This document shows, in pieces, positions 8,201 through 16,915 of a DNA stretch of 30,743 nucleotides (position 1 is its first letter; every line of letters starts with the position of its first letter). Under the pieces are notes generated by a model. That model had not been told where the DNA came from and did not search any database. It was given only the letters and a program-made list of their open reading frames with translations. Source of the stretch: an uncultured Collinsella sp. (lineage in GTDB: Bacteria; Actinomycetota; Coriobacteriia; Coriobacteriales; Coriobacteriaceae); NCBI GenBank assembly GCA_902478865.1, contig CABSNA010000003.1:1-30743 (forward strand), given 5' to 3'. A program made the position numbers and the translations under genes.

Positions 8201-10270
8201 ATGAATGTCTGGATTGAACATCGAATTTGTTGGCGAGTAATTGGCTTGATGCTATTTTCCGCCTTGCTCTCAGTTTCCGTCCCCGCATTTTCTTGCACTG
8301 CCTATGCCGTGGAAGAGGGGGCGGATAACGGTGTCGTAGAGCGCGACTCGACAGGAGGGTCGGGAGCATTTGTCGGTGGCGGTTGCTCTCAAGACTCCAG
8401 TGATTGTGCCGGCAAAACAACGGAAGATTCGAGCCTACAGGTTGTCGAAAGTCAAGACCTGTCGACGACAGAAAAACTATCTGGATGGCAATGGAACGGT
8501 TTGTCCTGGTACTACTATCTTGACGGCTGTCGTTTGACCGGAATGCAGAATATTGACGACTCGTTGTACTACTTGGACCCCGCTCGTGACGGCGCAATGA
8601 GCTGCGGCTGGATTTTTACTGAAAATAAGTGGTATTACGCGGGTCCATCAGGCGCTTTGGCAAGTGGTTGGCAGTTTATCGGAGGCCAATGGTACTGGTT
8701 TGACTCCCTTGACAGCTGTTCTATGGCTACTGGTCGACGTGTTATTGATGGGCACCCTTATCTTCTTGGAACCTATGGACTGATTAATGGTTGGTGCCTT
8801 GATAACGGTTTATGGTATTGGGGTAACAATGGTGAAGTCTTAACCGGCTGGTTTCAAACTAGCAATAATTGGTATTGGCTTGATCCCGCCAATGATGGTG
8901 TTATGTCTAGAGGAATCGTTTCTGTCGGTTCGTCTCTTTACTATTTATCGGATTCCGGCGCAATGGCTGTTGGTTGGGCGTTTGATGGGACGGACTGGTA
9001 TTACGCTGACGGTTCCGGCGCACTTGCATCGGGCTGGCGTTTGGTGAACGGCGTTTGGTATTGGCTCGATGTCGCAAATGACAATAGAATGGCTACCGGC
9101 TTTTATGTCATCGGATCCAACCGGTATCATTTTTCTTCAACGGGAGCGTTGTCACTTGGCTGGTTTATGAGCAATGGAGACTGGTATTACGCTGAGCCTT
9201 CTCAAGCGTCGGGCATTATAAAGACTGAATGGCTGAAGGACGGTGGTCAATACTATTATCTCGATCCTGCCGCCGACGGTAAAATGCTTCTTGATCATTT
9301 TTCTGTAAATGGGAAAAGCTATTATGCAAAAGCTTCAGGCGCTGTTGCTTGTCGTGAATGGGTAGATGTCCAGGACTCGGTTCAGGATGAGCCATCTAAG
9401 GCTTTTGCTGGTTCTGATTGCTCATTGTGTGGAGCATTGCGTAATGGAAAACTGTTTACATCAAACGGCGATGGCGAATTGGTCGAAGCTCACGGGTTTG
9501 TGATGCTTGGAGGCTGTAAGTTCTATGCTGATCCAACCGATGGCTCCCCCTGCGCTGGATGGAAGAACGTTAACGGAAAATGGTACTTTTTTGATGAGAC
9601 CGCTGGCTATGCACGATCTGGCTGGCTGTACAAGGATGGCTCCTGGTTCTATTTAGATCCGTCCACTTATGCTATGAAAACCGGTTGGGTTGCCGTTAAC
9701 GGATCTTGGTATTACCTGAATTCGTCTGGTTTCATGCAGACGGGATGGCTCAATCTGGGCGGCACCTGGTATTGGCTTGACGCTAGCGGCGCTATGGCTA
9801 CTGGCTGGCGCGTTGTGGACGGGTCCTGGAATTACTTTATGGCAAACGGCGCGTGGGTGTCAGACTATATGGATGCTAAAGCTCAAAGTTATTCAAGCAA
9901 TACAAATTGGCTGATACTTGTCGATACGTCGCGTTGCATTACGAGTATTTACACTGGATCTTGGAATAACTGGTCCTTAAACCGTCGATATGTATGTTCG
10001 ACGGGAAAAGCTAGCACACCTACGGTGATAGGGGAGTATCAAGTCTACGGAAAGGGATATTCCTTTGGGCATGGATATGCTTGCTATTACTACACGCAGT
10101 TCTATGGTGATTACTTATTCCATTCCTCACCCTACTACGTCAACAGCAACCGCGTGATGGATCCCACGATGGGCGTTCCATCCTCTGCTGGATGCGTACG
10201 CCTTGAGATTCAGAATGCAAAATGGATTTACGATAACATTCCTTATGGAACAAAGGTTGTTACTTATTGA
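8201..10270 (+). CDS. Secreted repeat protein with C-terminal L,D-transpeptidase (YkuD)
   Basis: This is a 689-residue protein. It has an N-terminal signal sequence (hydrophobic core from about residue 13, cleavage near TAYAVEE) and cell-wall-binding repeats at about 85-560. A YkuD domain runs from about residue 568 to the end: WLILVDTSRCITSIY starts it, His641 is in FHSSP, and SSAGCVRLE holds the catalytic Cys665. YkuD enzymes make 3-3 peptidoglycan cross-links or attach proteins to stem peptides. The frame is open from a TTG at 8159 directly after the previous stop, but the ATG at 8201 has GGGGG six bases upstream and gives a sensible signal peptide. It is 42 bases downstream of the NlpC/P60 gene and probably in the same transcript, pairing a wall-cutting with a wall-linking activity. 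Confidence 0.9.
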   Translation: MNVWIEHRICWRVIGLMLFSALLSVSVPAFSCTAYAVEEGADNGVVERDSTGGSGAFVGGGCSQDSSDCAGKTTEDSSLQVVESQDLSTTEKLSGWQWNGLSWYYYLDGCRLTGMQNIDDSLYYLDPARDGAMSCGWIFTENKWYYAGPSGALASGWQFIGGQWYWFDSLDSCSMATGRRVIDGHPYLLGTYGLINGWCLDNGLWYWGNNGEVLTGWFQTSNNWYWLDPANDGVMSRGIVSVGSSLYYLSDSGAMAVGWAFDGTDWYYADGSGALASGWRLVNGVWYWLDVANDNRMATGFYVIGSNRYHFSSTGALSLGWFMSNGDWYYAEPSQASGIIKTEWLKDGGQYYYLDPAADGKMLLDHFSVNGKSYYAKASGAVACREWVDVQDSVQDEPSKAFAGSDCSLCGALRNGKLFTSNGDGELVEAHGFVMLGGCKFYADPTDGSPCAGWKNVNGKWYFFDETAGYARSGWLYKDGSWFYLDPSTYAMKTGWVAVNGSWYYLNSSGFMQTGWLNLGGTWYWLDASGAMATGWRVVDGSWNYFMANGAWVSDYMDAKAQSYSSNTNWLILVDTSRCITSIYTGSWNNWSLNRRYVCSTGKASTPTVIGEYQVYGKGYSFGHGYACYYYTQFYGDYLFHSSPYYVNSNRVMDPTMGVPSSAGCVRLEIQNAKWIYDNIPYGTKVVTY

Positions 10271-10304
10271 TATTAGGCACTCGTTTTAAGAGACAGGGAT
10301 AAAT

Positions 10305-10330
10305 ACTCTATTTTTAAAAGAGTTTCTTTT
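10305..10330 (+). terminator. Weak possible terminator after the L,D-transpeptidase gene
   Basis: A short ACTCT/AGAGT stem at 10305-10309 and 10319-10323 is followed by TTCTTTT. The stem has only five pairs, so it would be inefficient and readthrough into the glycosyltransferase genes is likely. Confidence 0.3.
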
Positions 10331-10377
10331 AACTGAGGGTGCTTTGATAATCTTTAGCAATGAATTTGGGAGGATTT

Positions 10378-11325
10378 TTGGAAATAGAAATGGGAAATGA
10401 TATTGGCGTATGCGTACTTCTCTCAGCTTATAAACCCGATCTTAAGTTTTTCGCGGAACAACTTGATTCGATAGATAAACAAACGTTTCCGCTTACGCTT
10501 CTAGTTAGAAATGACTGCCCTGAATCGGATTCATTAGAGCGGTTTATCCAAGCGCATATAACGAAAAACGCCTATCGGTATTATCACGGTGATAATAATC
10601 TCGGTTATGTCAAATCGTTCGAGGCGCTGCTCTCCTTGGCGGAAGGGGATTACGTAGTACTTTGCGATCAGGATGATATTTGGGAGCCTAATAGAGTTGA
10701 AGTTTCGCTCAACCATATGCTAGAAGAAGGCTCAATTCTAGATGTTTGTGATAGATCGGTAATTGACGAAAACGGAAATATTCTGGTAAAGAGTTATAGG
10801 AAAGCTCATCCTAATTCGCCGGAAGTAAATTGGTGCTCTGGAGAGGATATTACTGTACAGGCCGCAAGCGTATGTTACGGCATTGGTATGGCTCTCATGT
10901 TAGATGCGAGTGCGGCGAAGTCGATGATTCCCTTTCCGGAATCGACTGCACATGACTTGTGGTTGACATTGGGTTGCAGTGAACTGGGGAAGTGCAGCTT
11001 TACTATGACTCCTTTGGTTAAGTATCGTCGACATGGTGGTAACGAAACTGGATTCCTTGCAGGTGTTTCTTCAAAAGATGATTGGTATTCGACAAGAGTT
11101 AAAAACAGGGTTGATACTGCTAGGCGATTTGCCGATAGATTTCCCGATTCACCGCATCTAAAGGAAATATTGGGGTTCGCTGAAGCAAGGGAGCGGCGCT
11201 CCATAATTGGTTTACTTAAATACCGACGAGCTTGCCCGTCTATCGCTAAAGCAGATGTCATTATACGTCTTGTGCCGAATTGGCTGTTTATTTTGATTTT
11301 AAAAGAACTTAAAGCTGCGAGATAG
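10378..11325 (+). CDS. Glycosyltransferase family 2 (rhamnosyltransferase-like)
   Basis: This is a 315-residue cytoplasmic GT-A enzyme. The nucleotide-sugar fold starts at VCVLLSAYKPDLKFFAEQLDSI, continues with LVRNDCP and NNLGYVKSFEALL, and has the acceptor and metal motif LCDQDDIWEPNRV. A later TAHDLWLTLG segment is typical of enzymes annotated as alpha-L-Rha or rhamnan transferases. The exact donor cannot be read from sequence; the rml genes downstream make dTDP-rhamnose plausible. The start is uncertain: the TTG at 10378 lies four bases after GGGAGG, while the ATG at 10360 has no clear ribosome binding site and the ATG at 10390 is too far from it. It is the first gene of a run with the flippase, LicD and GT4. 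Confidence 0.8.
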   Translation: MEIEMGNDIGVCVLLSAYKPDLKFFAEQLDSIDKQTFPLTLLVRNDCPESDSLERFIQAHITKNAYRYYHGDNNLGYVKSFEALLSLAEGDYVVLCDQDDIWEPNRVEVSLNHMLEEGSILDVCDRSVIDENGNILVKSYRKAHPNSPEVNWCSGEDITVQAASVCYGIGMALMLDASAAKSMIPFPESTAHDLWLTLGCSELGKCSFTMTPLVKYRRHGGNETGFLAGVSSKDDWYSTRVKNRVDTARRFADRFPDSPHLKEILGFAEARERRSIIGLLKYRRACPSIAKADVIIRLVPNWLFILILKELKAAR

Positions 11326-11369
11326 CTCCGTATCCTCATTTCGACAGGTTTAGAAGGGCGCTTATATTT

Positions 11370-12614
11370 GTGAAGGCCACAGAGAAGACTCTTTCGATTA
11401 AACATAATATGTTCTGGAATACCGTCGGTTCGTTGACTAATTTAGGCTGTCAGTGGCTTATCACCATTTTGGTCGTTCGGCTGTCTGATGGATATAGTGC
11501 TGCAGGCATTTATTCGCTGGCTATGTCTATTTTCAACATGTTTTCTCAATTAGCCCAATACAGGATGTACACGGTGCAAATTGCAGATGTTGAAAGGAAA
11601 AACTCTGCTGGTGAATACCTGACTTTTCGTTTCTTTACTACTTTTATAGCGTTTGCAATGTTAGCCGTCTATTCCATTGCAACGTGTCGTATTGGTACGG
11701 TGCCCGCTATTCTTCTGTATGCTCTCTATAAAACCGCTGGCTTAGTCATTGATGTCATGCATGCTAATGATCAGGTTGGTCATAGGATGGACTATATTGG
11801 GAAATCCCTCATAATGCAGGGCATCGGCTCTCTCCTTTCATTCATTCTTGTCTTTGGATTTTTTAATAGCCTCGAAGGTGCACTGTTGCTTATGACGGTA
11901 GTGACAATAGGCATCGGAGTTATTTACGATTATCCAAGATCAAATCGGATTTCTGCAATCAAGCTTGGAATTAGCCGAGCGAAGGTCAGAGCCTTCCTAT
12001 GTAGCTGTTTGCCCATCGTTCTGGGCGGCATTGCTGCTTCTGCGGCGCCGAATATTCCCAGGCAGTATTTATCTTATTCATTCGGAGATTCTGCTCTGGG
12101 TATTTATGCATCAGTTGCTGCACCTGTGGCAATTATCCAAATGGGTGCGACCTATATTTATAATCCTTTATTAGGTTATCTAGTAGAGCGTTACCATTCT
12201 AGAGAAAAGTCCTTTTTTTCGCTCATAGGTAAAATACTTGCTGGCATCTTTTTTGTCGGTGTCATATCTTCAGTTGCCCTTTTCTTTTTCGGTAAATTAT
12301 TGCTGTCACTGTTTTATGGCGCTGGAATAGCTAAACATACCGATCTCCTTCAGCCTATGTTGGCTTGTGCCTTTTTGACTGGCATCGCTTGGTTTGTCAA
12401 CGATTTGTTGGTTTCTCTTGATAATTACCGAGGGGTATTTGTTGGCAGCATGCTGTCCTTAATTAGTGCTGTCGCTGTTATGGCTCCTGCGCAAATGCTG
12501 TTTGGCTTAAATGGCCCTACTGTATCGGCGCTTATATCCAATGCCATTTGCCTTATTTACCAGTCTTCTGTTTTGGGGAAACAGACGCAACAATGGTTCG
12601 GGGAAAAGAGATAG
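11370..12614 (+). CDS. Wzx-type polysaccharide flippase (MOP superfamily)
   Basis: This 414-residue protein has about twelve hydrophobic helices and few charged loops. The N-terminus (SIKHNMFWNTVGSLTNLGCQ) is characteristic of polysaccharide flippases of the MOP exporter superfamily, which move lipid-linked sugar repeat units across the membrane. The GTG at 11370 is the only reasonable start; its ribosome binding site (AAGGG about a dozen bases upstream) is weak. It ends four bases before licD, so the two are probably coupled. No Wzy-type polymerase is recognisable nearby. Since the window also has an ABC exporter at 28-30 kb, the flippase may serve a second polymer or the decorated unit. Confidence 0.8.
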   Translation: MKATEKTLSIKHNMFWNTVGSLTNLGCQWLITILVVRLSDGYSAAGIYSLAMSIFNMFSQLAQYRMYTVQIADVERKNSAGEYLTFRFFTTFIAFAMLAVYSIATCRIGTVPAILLYALYKTAGLVIDVMHANDQVGHRMDYIGKSLIMQGIGSLLSFILVFGFFNSLEGALLLMTVVTIGIGVIYDYPRSNRISAIKLGISRAKVRAFLCSCLPIVLGGIAASAAPNIPRQYLSYSFGDSALGIYASVAAPVAIIQMGATYIYNPLLGYLVERYHSREKSFFSLIGKILAGIFFVGVISSVALFFFGKLLLSLFYGAGIAKHTDLLQPMLACAFLTGIAWFVNDLLVSLDNYRGVFVGSMLSLISAVAVMAPAQMLFGLNGPTVSALISNAICLIYQSSVLGKQTQQWFGEKR

Positions 12615-12618
12615 GCCG

Positions 12619-13479
12619 ATGATGTCTAAAGCTCACGCGCTATTAAAGCTTCAAAACACTGAATTGGATATCCTTCAGGTTGTCGCCGCATTCTGCTCTA
12701 AGCACGGCATCAGGTGGTGGCTTGACGGTGGAACATGTTTAGGAGCAATGCGTCATAGGGGGTTTATCCCTTGGGATGATGATATAGATATCGGAATGAT
12801 GCGTTCAGATTATGACCGCTTTTGCTCTTTAGCCGAGGGTGGGTTACCGGAAGGATATTCGCTCCATACATCGCGGAATACTACTGGCTATGCTGCGATG
12901 TTTGCTAAGGTGTATCGCGATGGAACTCGCTTCGAGAATCAAGAGGCTCGAGAGGCTTCCAGTTCGATGGGCATTTTTGTCGACATCTTTCCATATGACC
13001 AGCTCTATACAGATAAACGCCTTCGTGCAAAGCAAGTCCGAACTGCATCAATTGCACAGAAAAGAGCCTATTTATATCATTCTTCTTCCATTGTTGTCCC
13101 TCATAAAGGGTTCCTTGGTCAACTCGAGCAAATTGGTTGTTCTGCTATGCACGTGGTGGAACAACTGGTTTCTCGAGGCGCATGCTCTTACCAGGATTTG
13201 TTCGATTCCTGTATTGCCGACTCAAATACGGGTGAGGTCTCTGATTACTGTCTGACGTTAAGCTGGCCGAATATGGCGCCAGTGCCTATTTCAGAGATTT
13301 TCCCTCTGAGCAGCGCGGTTTTCGAAGGCAGTGAATTCCCTGTTCCTCGTATGACGGATAAATATCTTACAACGATGTATGACGATTGGAAAAAAATACC
13401 GTCACCGGATAATCGACATACCCATCTTCCGCTCTTGCTCGACTTTGGAGATGGGGAAGTCTGGACGGCACAGAATTAA
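12619..13479 (+). CDS. licD: LicD-family phosphocholine transferase
   Basis: This is a 286-residue protein of the LicD/FKTN family. The core signature is intact: RWWLDGGTCLGAMRHRGFIP (residues 32-51), then WDDDIDIGM with the metal-binding DxD at 53-57, followed by GIFVDIFPYD. LicD enzymes move phosphocholine from CDP-choline onto sugars of teichoic acid or capsule; other members use other phospho-substituents. The licB and licC-licA genes 7 kb upstream would supply CDP-choline, which supports the choline reading. The start is one of two tandem ATGs (12619 or 12622) just after the flippase stop. The longer reading frame back to 12511 lies in the flippase gene and has no ribosome binding site. 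Confidence 0.87.
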   Translation: MMSKAHALLKLQNTELDILQVVAAFCSKHGIRWWLDGGTCLGAMRHRGFIPWDDDIDIGMMRSDYDRFCSLAEGGLPEGYSLHTSRNTTGYAAMFAKVYRDGTRFENQEAREASSSMGIFVDIFPYDQLYTDKRLRAKQVRTASIAQKRAYLYHSSSIVVPHKGFLGQLEQIGCSAMHVVEQLVSRGACSYQDLFDSCIADSNTGEVSDYCLTLSWPNMAPVPISEIFPLSSAVFEGSEFPVPRMTDKYLTTMYDDWKKIPSPDNRHTHLPLLLDFGDGEVWTAQN

Positions 13480-13512
13480 GGATATGACATCTATATCAGA
13501 TGAGGTTATGTG

Positions 13513-14658
13513 ATGAGCTCCTCTATTTGTATTTTCACTCACCATTATCACCCGCAACTTAGTGGAATTGGTAATTTTGTCGATGGTCTCGCTCATGCCT
13601 TGACTGCACGCGGCGATAGGGTGGTTATCGTTACTAATGATTCGATGCGCGTGGGAGTCGGTCATTCAGTCGAAAACGGCCTGGAGGTAATTCGTCTTCC
13701 TTGCATTCCGTTACTTGATGGAAGACTTCCTCTTCCCAAAAAAACTAGTGATTATTACCGACTCCTGCAAACCCTTGATGATTATGAGTGGAATGGTGTT
13801 CTGATAAACACGAGACTTTTCCCTCTCTCGCTCGAAGGGCTGAGGTTTGCTGCGGATCATAGTGCTAAGGCTGTCGTTCTCGACCACGGCTCAGCGTATC
13901 TTTCCTTCAATCAGCCACTCCTTGATTTTTTTGTGCGCCGATATGAGGATTGGATTATGGATCGCGTAAAGACGTTTGACCCTGATTTCTATGGGATTTC
14001 TTCTAAAAGTGTTGAATGGCTTCAGCACTTTAATATCACTGCAAAGGGCGTCATTTCAAACTCAATCAATGCCTCATTCTATAGGAGTATTTCTTCGGGG
14101 AGAGATTTCCGATCTGAATTAGGTATCCCTCAGTCATCTTTGGTTGTAGCTTTTGTCGGGCGGCTTATTCCTGAAAAGGGAATTAATTCAATTATTGAGG
14201 CGGCTCGCACAAAAGATATTACCAAGCGTGATATTTGTTTTGTTCTTGCAGGGGATGGTCCGCTGGCTAATGAGGTCAAGGAAGCCTGTTCGTCTAACTT
14301 GTTTTGGCTTGGGAGATGTAACACAGAGGATATTTCTTCCTTACTTCAGCAAGCAGATGTGCTTTGTCTTCCAACTCGTTCCGAAGGCTTTTCAACGGTA
14401 CTTCTTGAAGCTTCAGCCTGCGGAACGCCTGCAGTGGTAACAGATGTGGGCGGGGCACGCGAGCTTATCTTAGATGATAGCTACGGCACAATAATTCGTT
14501 CCATGGCATCTGATGAGGTGGTTTCGGCATTATGCAGGCTTTTTGATGATCGAGAGCTGCTTTCTCTTCAGTCTCGAAACTCTAGGGCGCTTGTTGAAAG
14601 TCGATATAACTGGGATGCCACTGCTATGGATGTCGAGAAGGCGTTTTGTATTTGCTAA
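13513..14658 (+). CDS. Glycosyltransferase family 4 (GT-B)
   Basis: This is a 381-residue GT-B enzyme. The N-terminal domain starts ICIFTHHYHPQLSGIGNFVD, with the usual glycine-rich acceptor loop. The C-terminal donor domain begins at VVAFVGRLIPEKGI, has LAGDGPL and FWLGR, and carries the retaining-transferase motif RSEGFSTVLLEASACGTPAV. Family members transfer mannose, glucose, GlcNAc or similar sugars; the substrate cannot be assigned here. GAGG lies seven bases before the ATG at 13513; an in-frame GTG at 13510 is the alternative. It is 33 bases downstream of licD in the same direction and ends this co-directional run. Confidence 0.85.
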   Translation: MSSSICIFTHHYHPQLSGIGNFVDGLAHALTARGDRVVIVTNDSMRVGVGHSVENGLEVIRLPCIPLLDGRLPLPKKTSDYYRLLQTLDDYEWNGVLINTRLFPLSLEGLRFAADHSAKAVVLDHGSAYLSFNQPLLDFFVRRYEDWIMDRVKTFDPDFYGISSKSVEWLQHFNITAKGVISNSINASFYRSISSGRDFRSELGIPQSSLVVAFVGRLIPEKGINSIIEAARTKDITKRDICFVLAGDGPLANEVKEACSSNLFWLGRCNTEDISSLLQQADVLCLPTRSEGFSTVLLEASACGTPAVVTDVGGARELILDDSYGTIIRSMASDEVVSALCRLFDDRELLSLQSRNSRALVESRYNWDATAMDVEKAFCIC

Positions 14659-15263
14659 GTGATACTTGGCTGGCTTTTGTTCGGATGAAGTTGATAATCA
14701 AGGGCTTTTGTTCGGCTTTTGCGTGAAGTTGGATATAAGTGCCGATTTTGGTATTGTCGATTCCTCCTATTTCATGAATATTTGCTCGCTTGAGCACCGC
14801 TGAATATCAAGAAGCACGCCGCTGTTATTGCGCCTGGCTTTGGGGCCGACATGGGTCTCGGCGCCTATTTATTGCTAGCGTCCGGCGTCGCGTCGCTGCT
14901 GCATGTTGGCCTCGCCTGTATCAACCCAGACCGTGTTTCTTTAAGCTAGTGCCAAAGATTAAGGCTATCGTTGGGATGGGGGGGATAGTTGGAGCAGTTT
15001 TGTCCGATTAGAATGGCGTCGAAGTCTTATGCACCGCGCAATTGGGCGAGAGCCGCAGCGGATTTGTATCTCGCGATGGCAGATGGGGGCTCCAGGTGAA
15101 CGTCAGCTGTATGCCAGCCGTGCAAACTAAATATCCAAGCTTGAGATGTAACTTCGCGATGGTTAGTCCGGATGCTGTAAACTTTATTCATTACTAGACA
15201 GTGCGTTGGACTGTAAGGGCCGCATTTTCTTCGAGCGTCGCTAAGGGCCAACTATTATTTGGA
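14659..15263. other. Gene-poor stretch with short direct repeat and gene debris
   Basis: No credible intact gene lies in these 605 bases. Just after the GT4 stop a 13-base word (GGCTTTTGTTCGG) recurs at 14672 and 14703. The part at 14801-14928 is homologous to 19310-19439 (listed separately). Beyond it, at 14950-15200, only short open frames are seen; they lack ribosome binding sites and I recognise nothing in them. The GC content is higher than in the flanking glycosyltransferase genes. Confidence 0.6.
14801..14928 (+). repeat. Diverged dispersed repeat, copy A (inverted relative to 19310-19439)
   Basis: The stretch 14846-14928 aligns without gaps to the reverse complement of 19310-19392, with 57 of 83 bases identical by my hand count. 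Exact blocks are CCGACATGGG, CATGTTGGCCTC and CAACCCA, with 46 and 8 bases between them in both copies. A TGAATATC word upstream is also shared, at spacing differing by two. Mismatches are spread evenly over codon positions, so this does not look like conserved coding sequence. Both copies sit between polysaccharide genes. Confidence 0.7.
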
Positions 15264-16010
15264 ATGGATGAAACTCGATTGTCATTTGCTTTAACAAAAG
15301 ATTCAAAAGGATATCCGCGTGTTCTGGTAATTATTCCCGCTTATAACGAGCAGGAATGCATTCTCAATACCGTTGCTTCTATTAAGGCTGCTGGATATGA
15401 CTATGTCGTAATTAACGACGGCTCACAGGATGGGACACTTAGGCTTTGTCGAGAGCATGATGTCAACATATTGGATCTCCCACAGAACCTTGGTATCGGT
15501 GGGGCGGTCCAGGCGGGGCATAAGTATGCTCAGAGATTTGGCTATGATATTGACATTCAGGTTGACGGCGATGGCCAACATGATCCTTCTTATATACCTG
15601 AGCTTGTTAAGCTGATTGAGGGTGGGGCGAGTCTGGCGATAGGCTCTCGATTCTTGGTCGAGACCGACGGTTTCCAATCAACCTTTATGCGTCGTGTTGG
15701 AATCAGGTGGCTCTCTTTTTTGCTTAAGTTGCTTACAGGTAAGGCGGTCACCGATCCCACTTCTGGCTTTAGAGCCTGCAATAAAGACGCCATCGACTTA
15801 TTCTGCAAGAGCTATCCTGATGATTATCCGGAGCCGGAATCGATAGCTTTGGCTATGAAGCTTGGTCTCCCCGTTATGGAGGCACCTGTAAAGATGAATG
15901 AGCGCCAGGGCGGGCGTTCATCCATTGGGGTCCTCTCTTCCGTCTACTACATGATTAAAGTTACGCTTGCTATTGTCCTTGTGTGTTGGATCCATAGGGG
16001 AGACCAATAA
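15264..16010 (+). CDS. Glycosyltransferase family 2 (polyprenyl-phosphate hexose synthase-like)
   Basis: This 248-residue protein has a compact GT-A domain: VLVIIPAYNEQECI, VINDGSQDGT, LPQNLGIGGAVQAGHKYA and the DxD-type motif QVDGDGQHDP. DPTSGFRACN in the acceptor region is typical of DPM1-like or polyprenyl-phosphate sugar transferases. The C-terminus has one hydrophobic segment. The pairing with a DUF2304 membrane protein whose ATG overlaps its TAA is widespread in polysaccharide loci, where the small protein is thought to assist the transferase. The ATG at 15264 precedes the conserved core by about 18 residues. An in-frame GTG at 15201 would extend it without a ribosome binding site. Donor and acceptor are not determined. 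Confidence 0.85.
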   Translation: MDETRLSFALTKDSKGYPRVLVIIPAYNEQECILNTVASIKAAGYDYVVINDGSQDGTLRLCREHDVNILDLPQNLGIGGAVQAGHKYAQRFGYDIDIQVDGDGQHDPSYIPELVKLIEGGASLAIGSRFLVETDGFQSTFMRRVGIRWLSFLLKLLTGKAVTDPTSGFRACNKDAIDLFCKSYPDDYPEPESIALAMKLGLPVMEAPVKMNERQGGRSSIGVLSSVYYMIKVTLAIVLVCWIHRGDQ

Positions 16011-16366
16011 TGAATTTTTTTCTAAGGATTGGGGCAGCCATCTTTTTTGGTGGGTTCCTCGTTTATGTTCTTCGACTCGTATCCAAAGGAAAGATGCTTC
16101 TTAAGTATTCTTTGCTTTGGATTTTAATGTGCATGGCGGCCTTGCTTTGTGATTTATTCCCTCAGCTTATTTTTTATTGCTCCACGGCTATTGGGTTTGT
16201 TAACCCGGCCAATTTCCTCTTCCTGGGTGCAATTGTGCTGTTGCTTGCAATCTCTCTATCCCTTAGCGTTGCGGTGAGCCGTCATGTTTTGGCAATCAAA
16301 AGCCTTACACAAAGGATTGCCTTGCTCGAAAAAGAGCTTGAGAATCGGTTGGATTATTATGACTGA
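16010..16366 (+). CDS. DUF2304 small membrane protein
   Basis: This 118-residue protein has three hydrophobic helices and a charged, coiled C-terminal tail (RIALLEKELENRLDYYD). The pattern LRLVSKGKMLLKYSLLW-IL followed by NFLFLGAIVLLL matches the DUF2304 family. These proteins are nearly always encoded beside a GT2 of the polyprenyl-phosphate sugar type, as here. Their function is not established; a role as membrane partner of the transferase is inferred. AGGGGAG precedes the ATG, whose A is the last base of the upstream stop (TAATG), so translation is coupled. Confidence 0.85.
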   Translation: MNFFLRIGAAIFFGGFLVYVLRLVSKGKMLLKYSLLWILMCMAALLCDLFPQLIFYCSTAIGFVNPANFLFLGAIVLLLAISLSLSVAVSRHVLAIKSLTQRIALLEKELENRLDYYD

Positions 16367-16640
16367 GCTTGATACAATTATTTGATTCAGTTTACTTTTA
16401 GTTCTTCAATGTTGCTAGTTGAGGAAAGTGGAAATCTGCCTTATACAAACGTTGCTTATACCCTTTGCTGAGGTCTGGATCGGTACCAAATCCGATGATT
16501 CTCATCGCGGGTTGCCATTTGCTTGTCAATGGAGGCGATATCCCTGCTCCGGCTGCAATGTTGTTTCAGCTGTTATGTCGTGGTCGAATAGTTTTGTATT
16601 AATAATGTAGAACAGATAATAGAATCAGCCGGAGGACTCC
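16367..16640. other. Intergenic stretch without a recognisable gene
   Basis: These 274 bases, together with the remnants downstream, leave a gap of more than 1 kb without an intact gene. The only open frames here are short, have no ribosome binding site and match nothing I recognise. One of them (ATG 16409, 20 codons) runs into a stop, after which the next frame stays open to about 16608. This could be frameshifted debris but is not assignable. Confidence 0.5.
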
Positions 16641-16769
16641 ATTACAAAAGAGCGTAATTCCATTATCGAGCCATTTAGGTTAATTTCGATGTGGTGTGTA
16701 GTTACGCATCATTTTGTAATGCATAATGCAGATGATGTATCGGTTTTTGCTAGCCCTTTAACCCGTTAA
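16641..16769 (+). pseudogene. Remnant of an acyltransferase-3 family gene (N-terminus only)
   Basis: A 42-codon frame encodes ITKERNSIIEPFRLISMW followed by CVVTHHFVMHNADD. This is like the first transmembrane segment of Acyltransferase_3 (OafA-type) proteins, which begin RNSxIExLRxISM and have a conserved HH-type motif at the end of helix 1. GGAGG at 16631-16635 is five bases before ATT, where an ATG would be expected, so the start codon may be mutated. The frame stops at TAA 16767-16769, whereas the family is about 350 residues. Such enzymes O-acetylate surface sugars; this copy is surely dead. Confidence 0.55.
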
Positions 16770-16915
16770 ATTTATTAGGACGATATCACTGGCCTGGTGG
16801 CTGAACTACTACCACACTACCGCTACGCCCCAGTGGGGCTGCGTTTTAAATACGCCTTTGGAATGATATTGCTTTGGCTATCTTGCGGAAAACAATCTCG
16901 AAGAAGAGTGGGCTC

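Noticed and set aside
14790..15011. 73-codon plus-strand frame
   Set aside because: Arginine- and cysteine-rich, no ribosome binding site, and it overlaps the diverged repeat at 14801-14928.
16419..16610. 63-codon plus-strand frame after the DUF2304 gene
   Set aside because: No family resemblance and no ribosome binding site; treated as intergenic.
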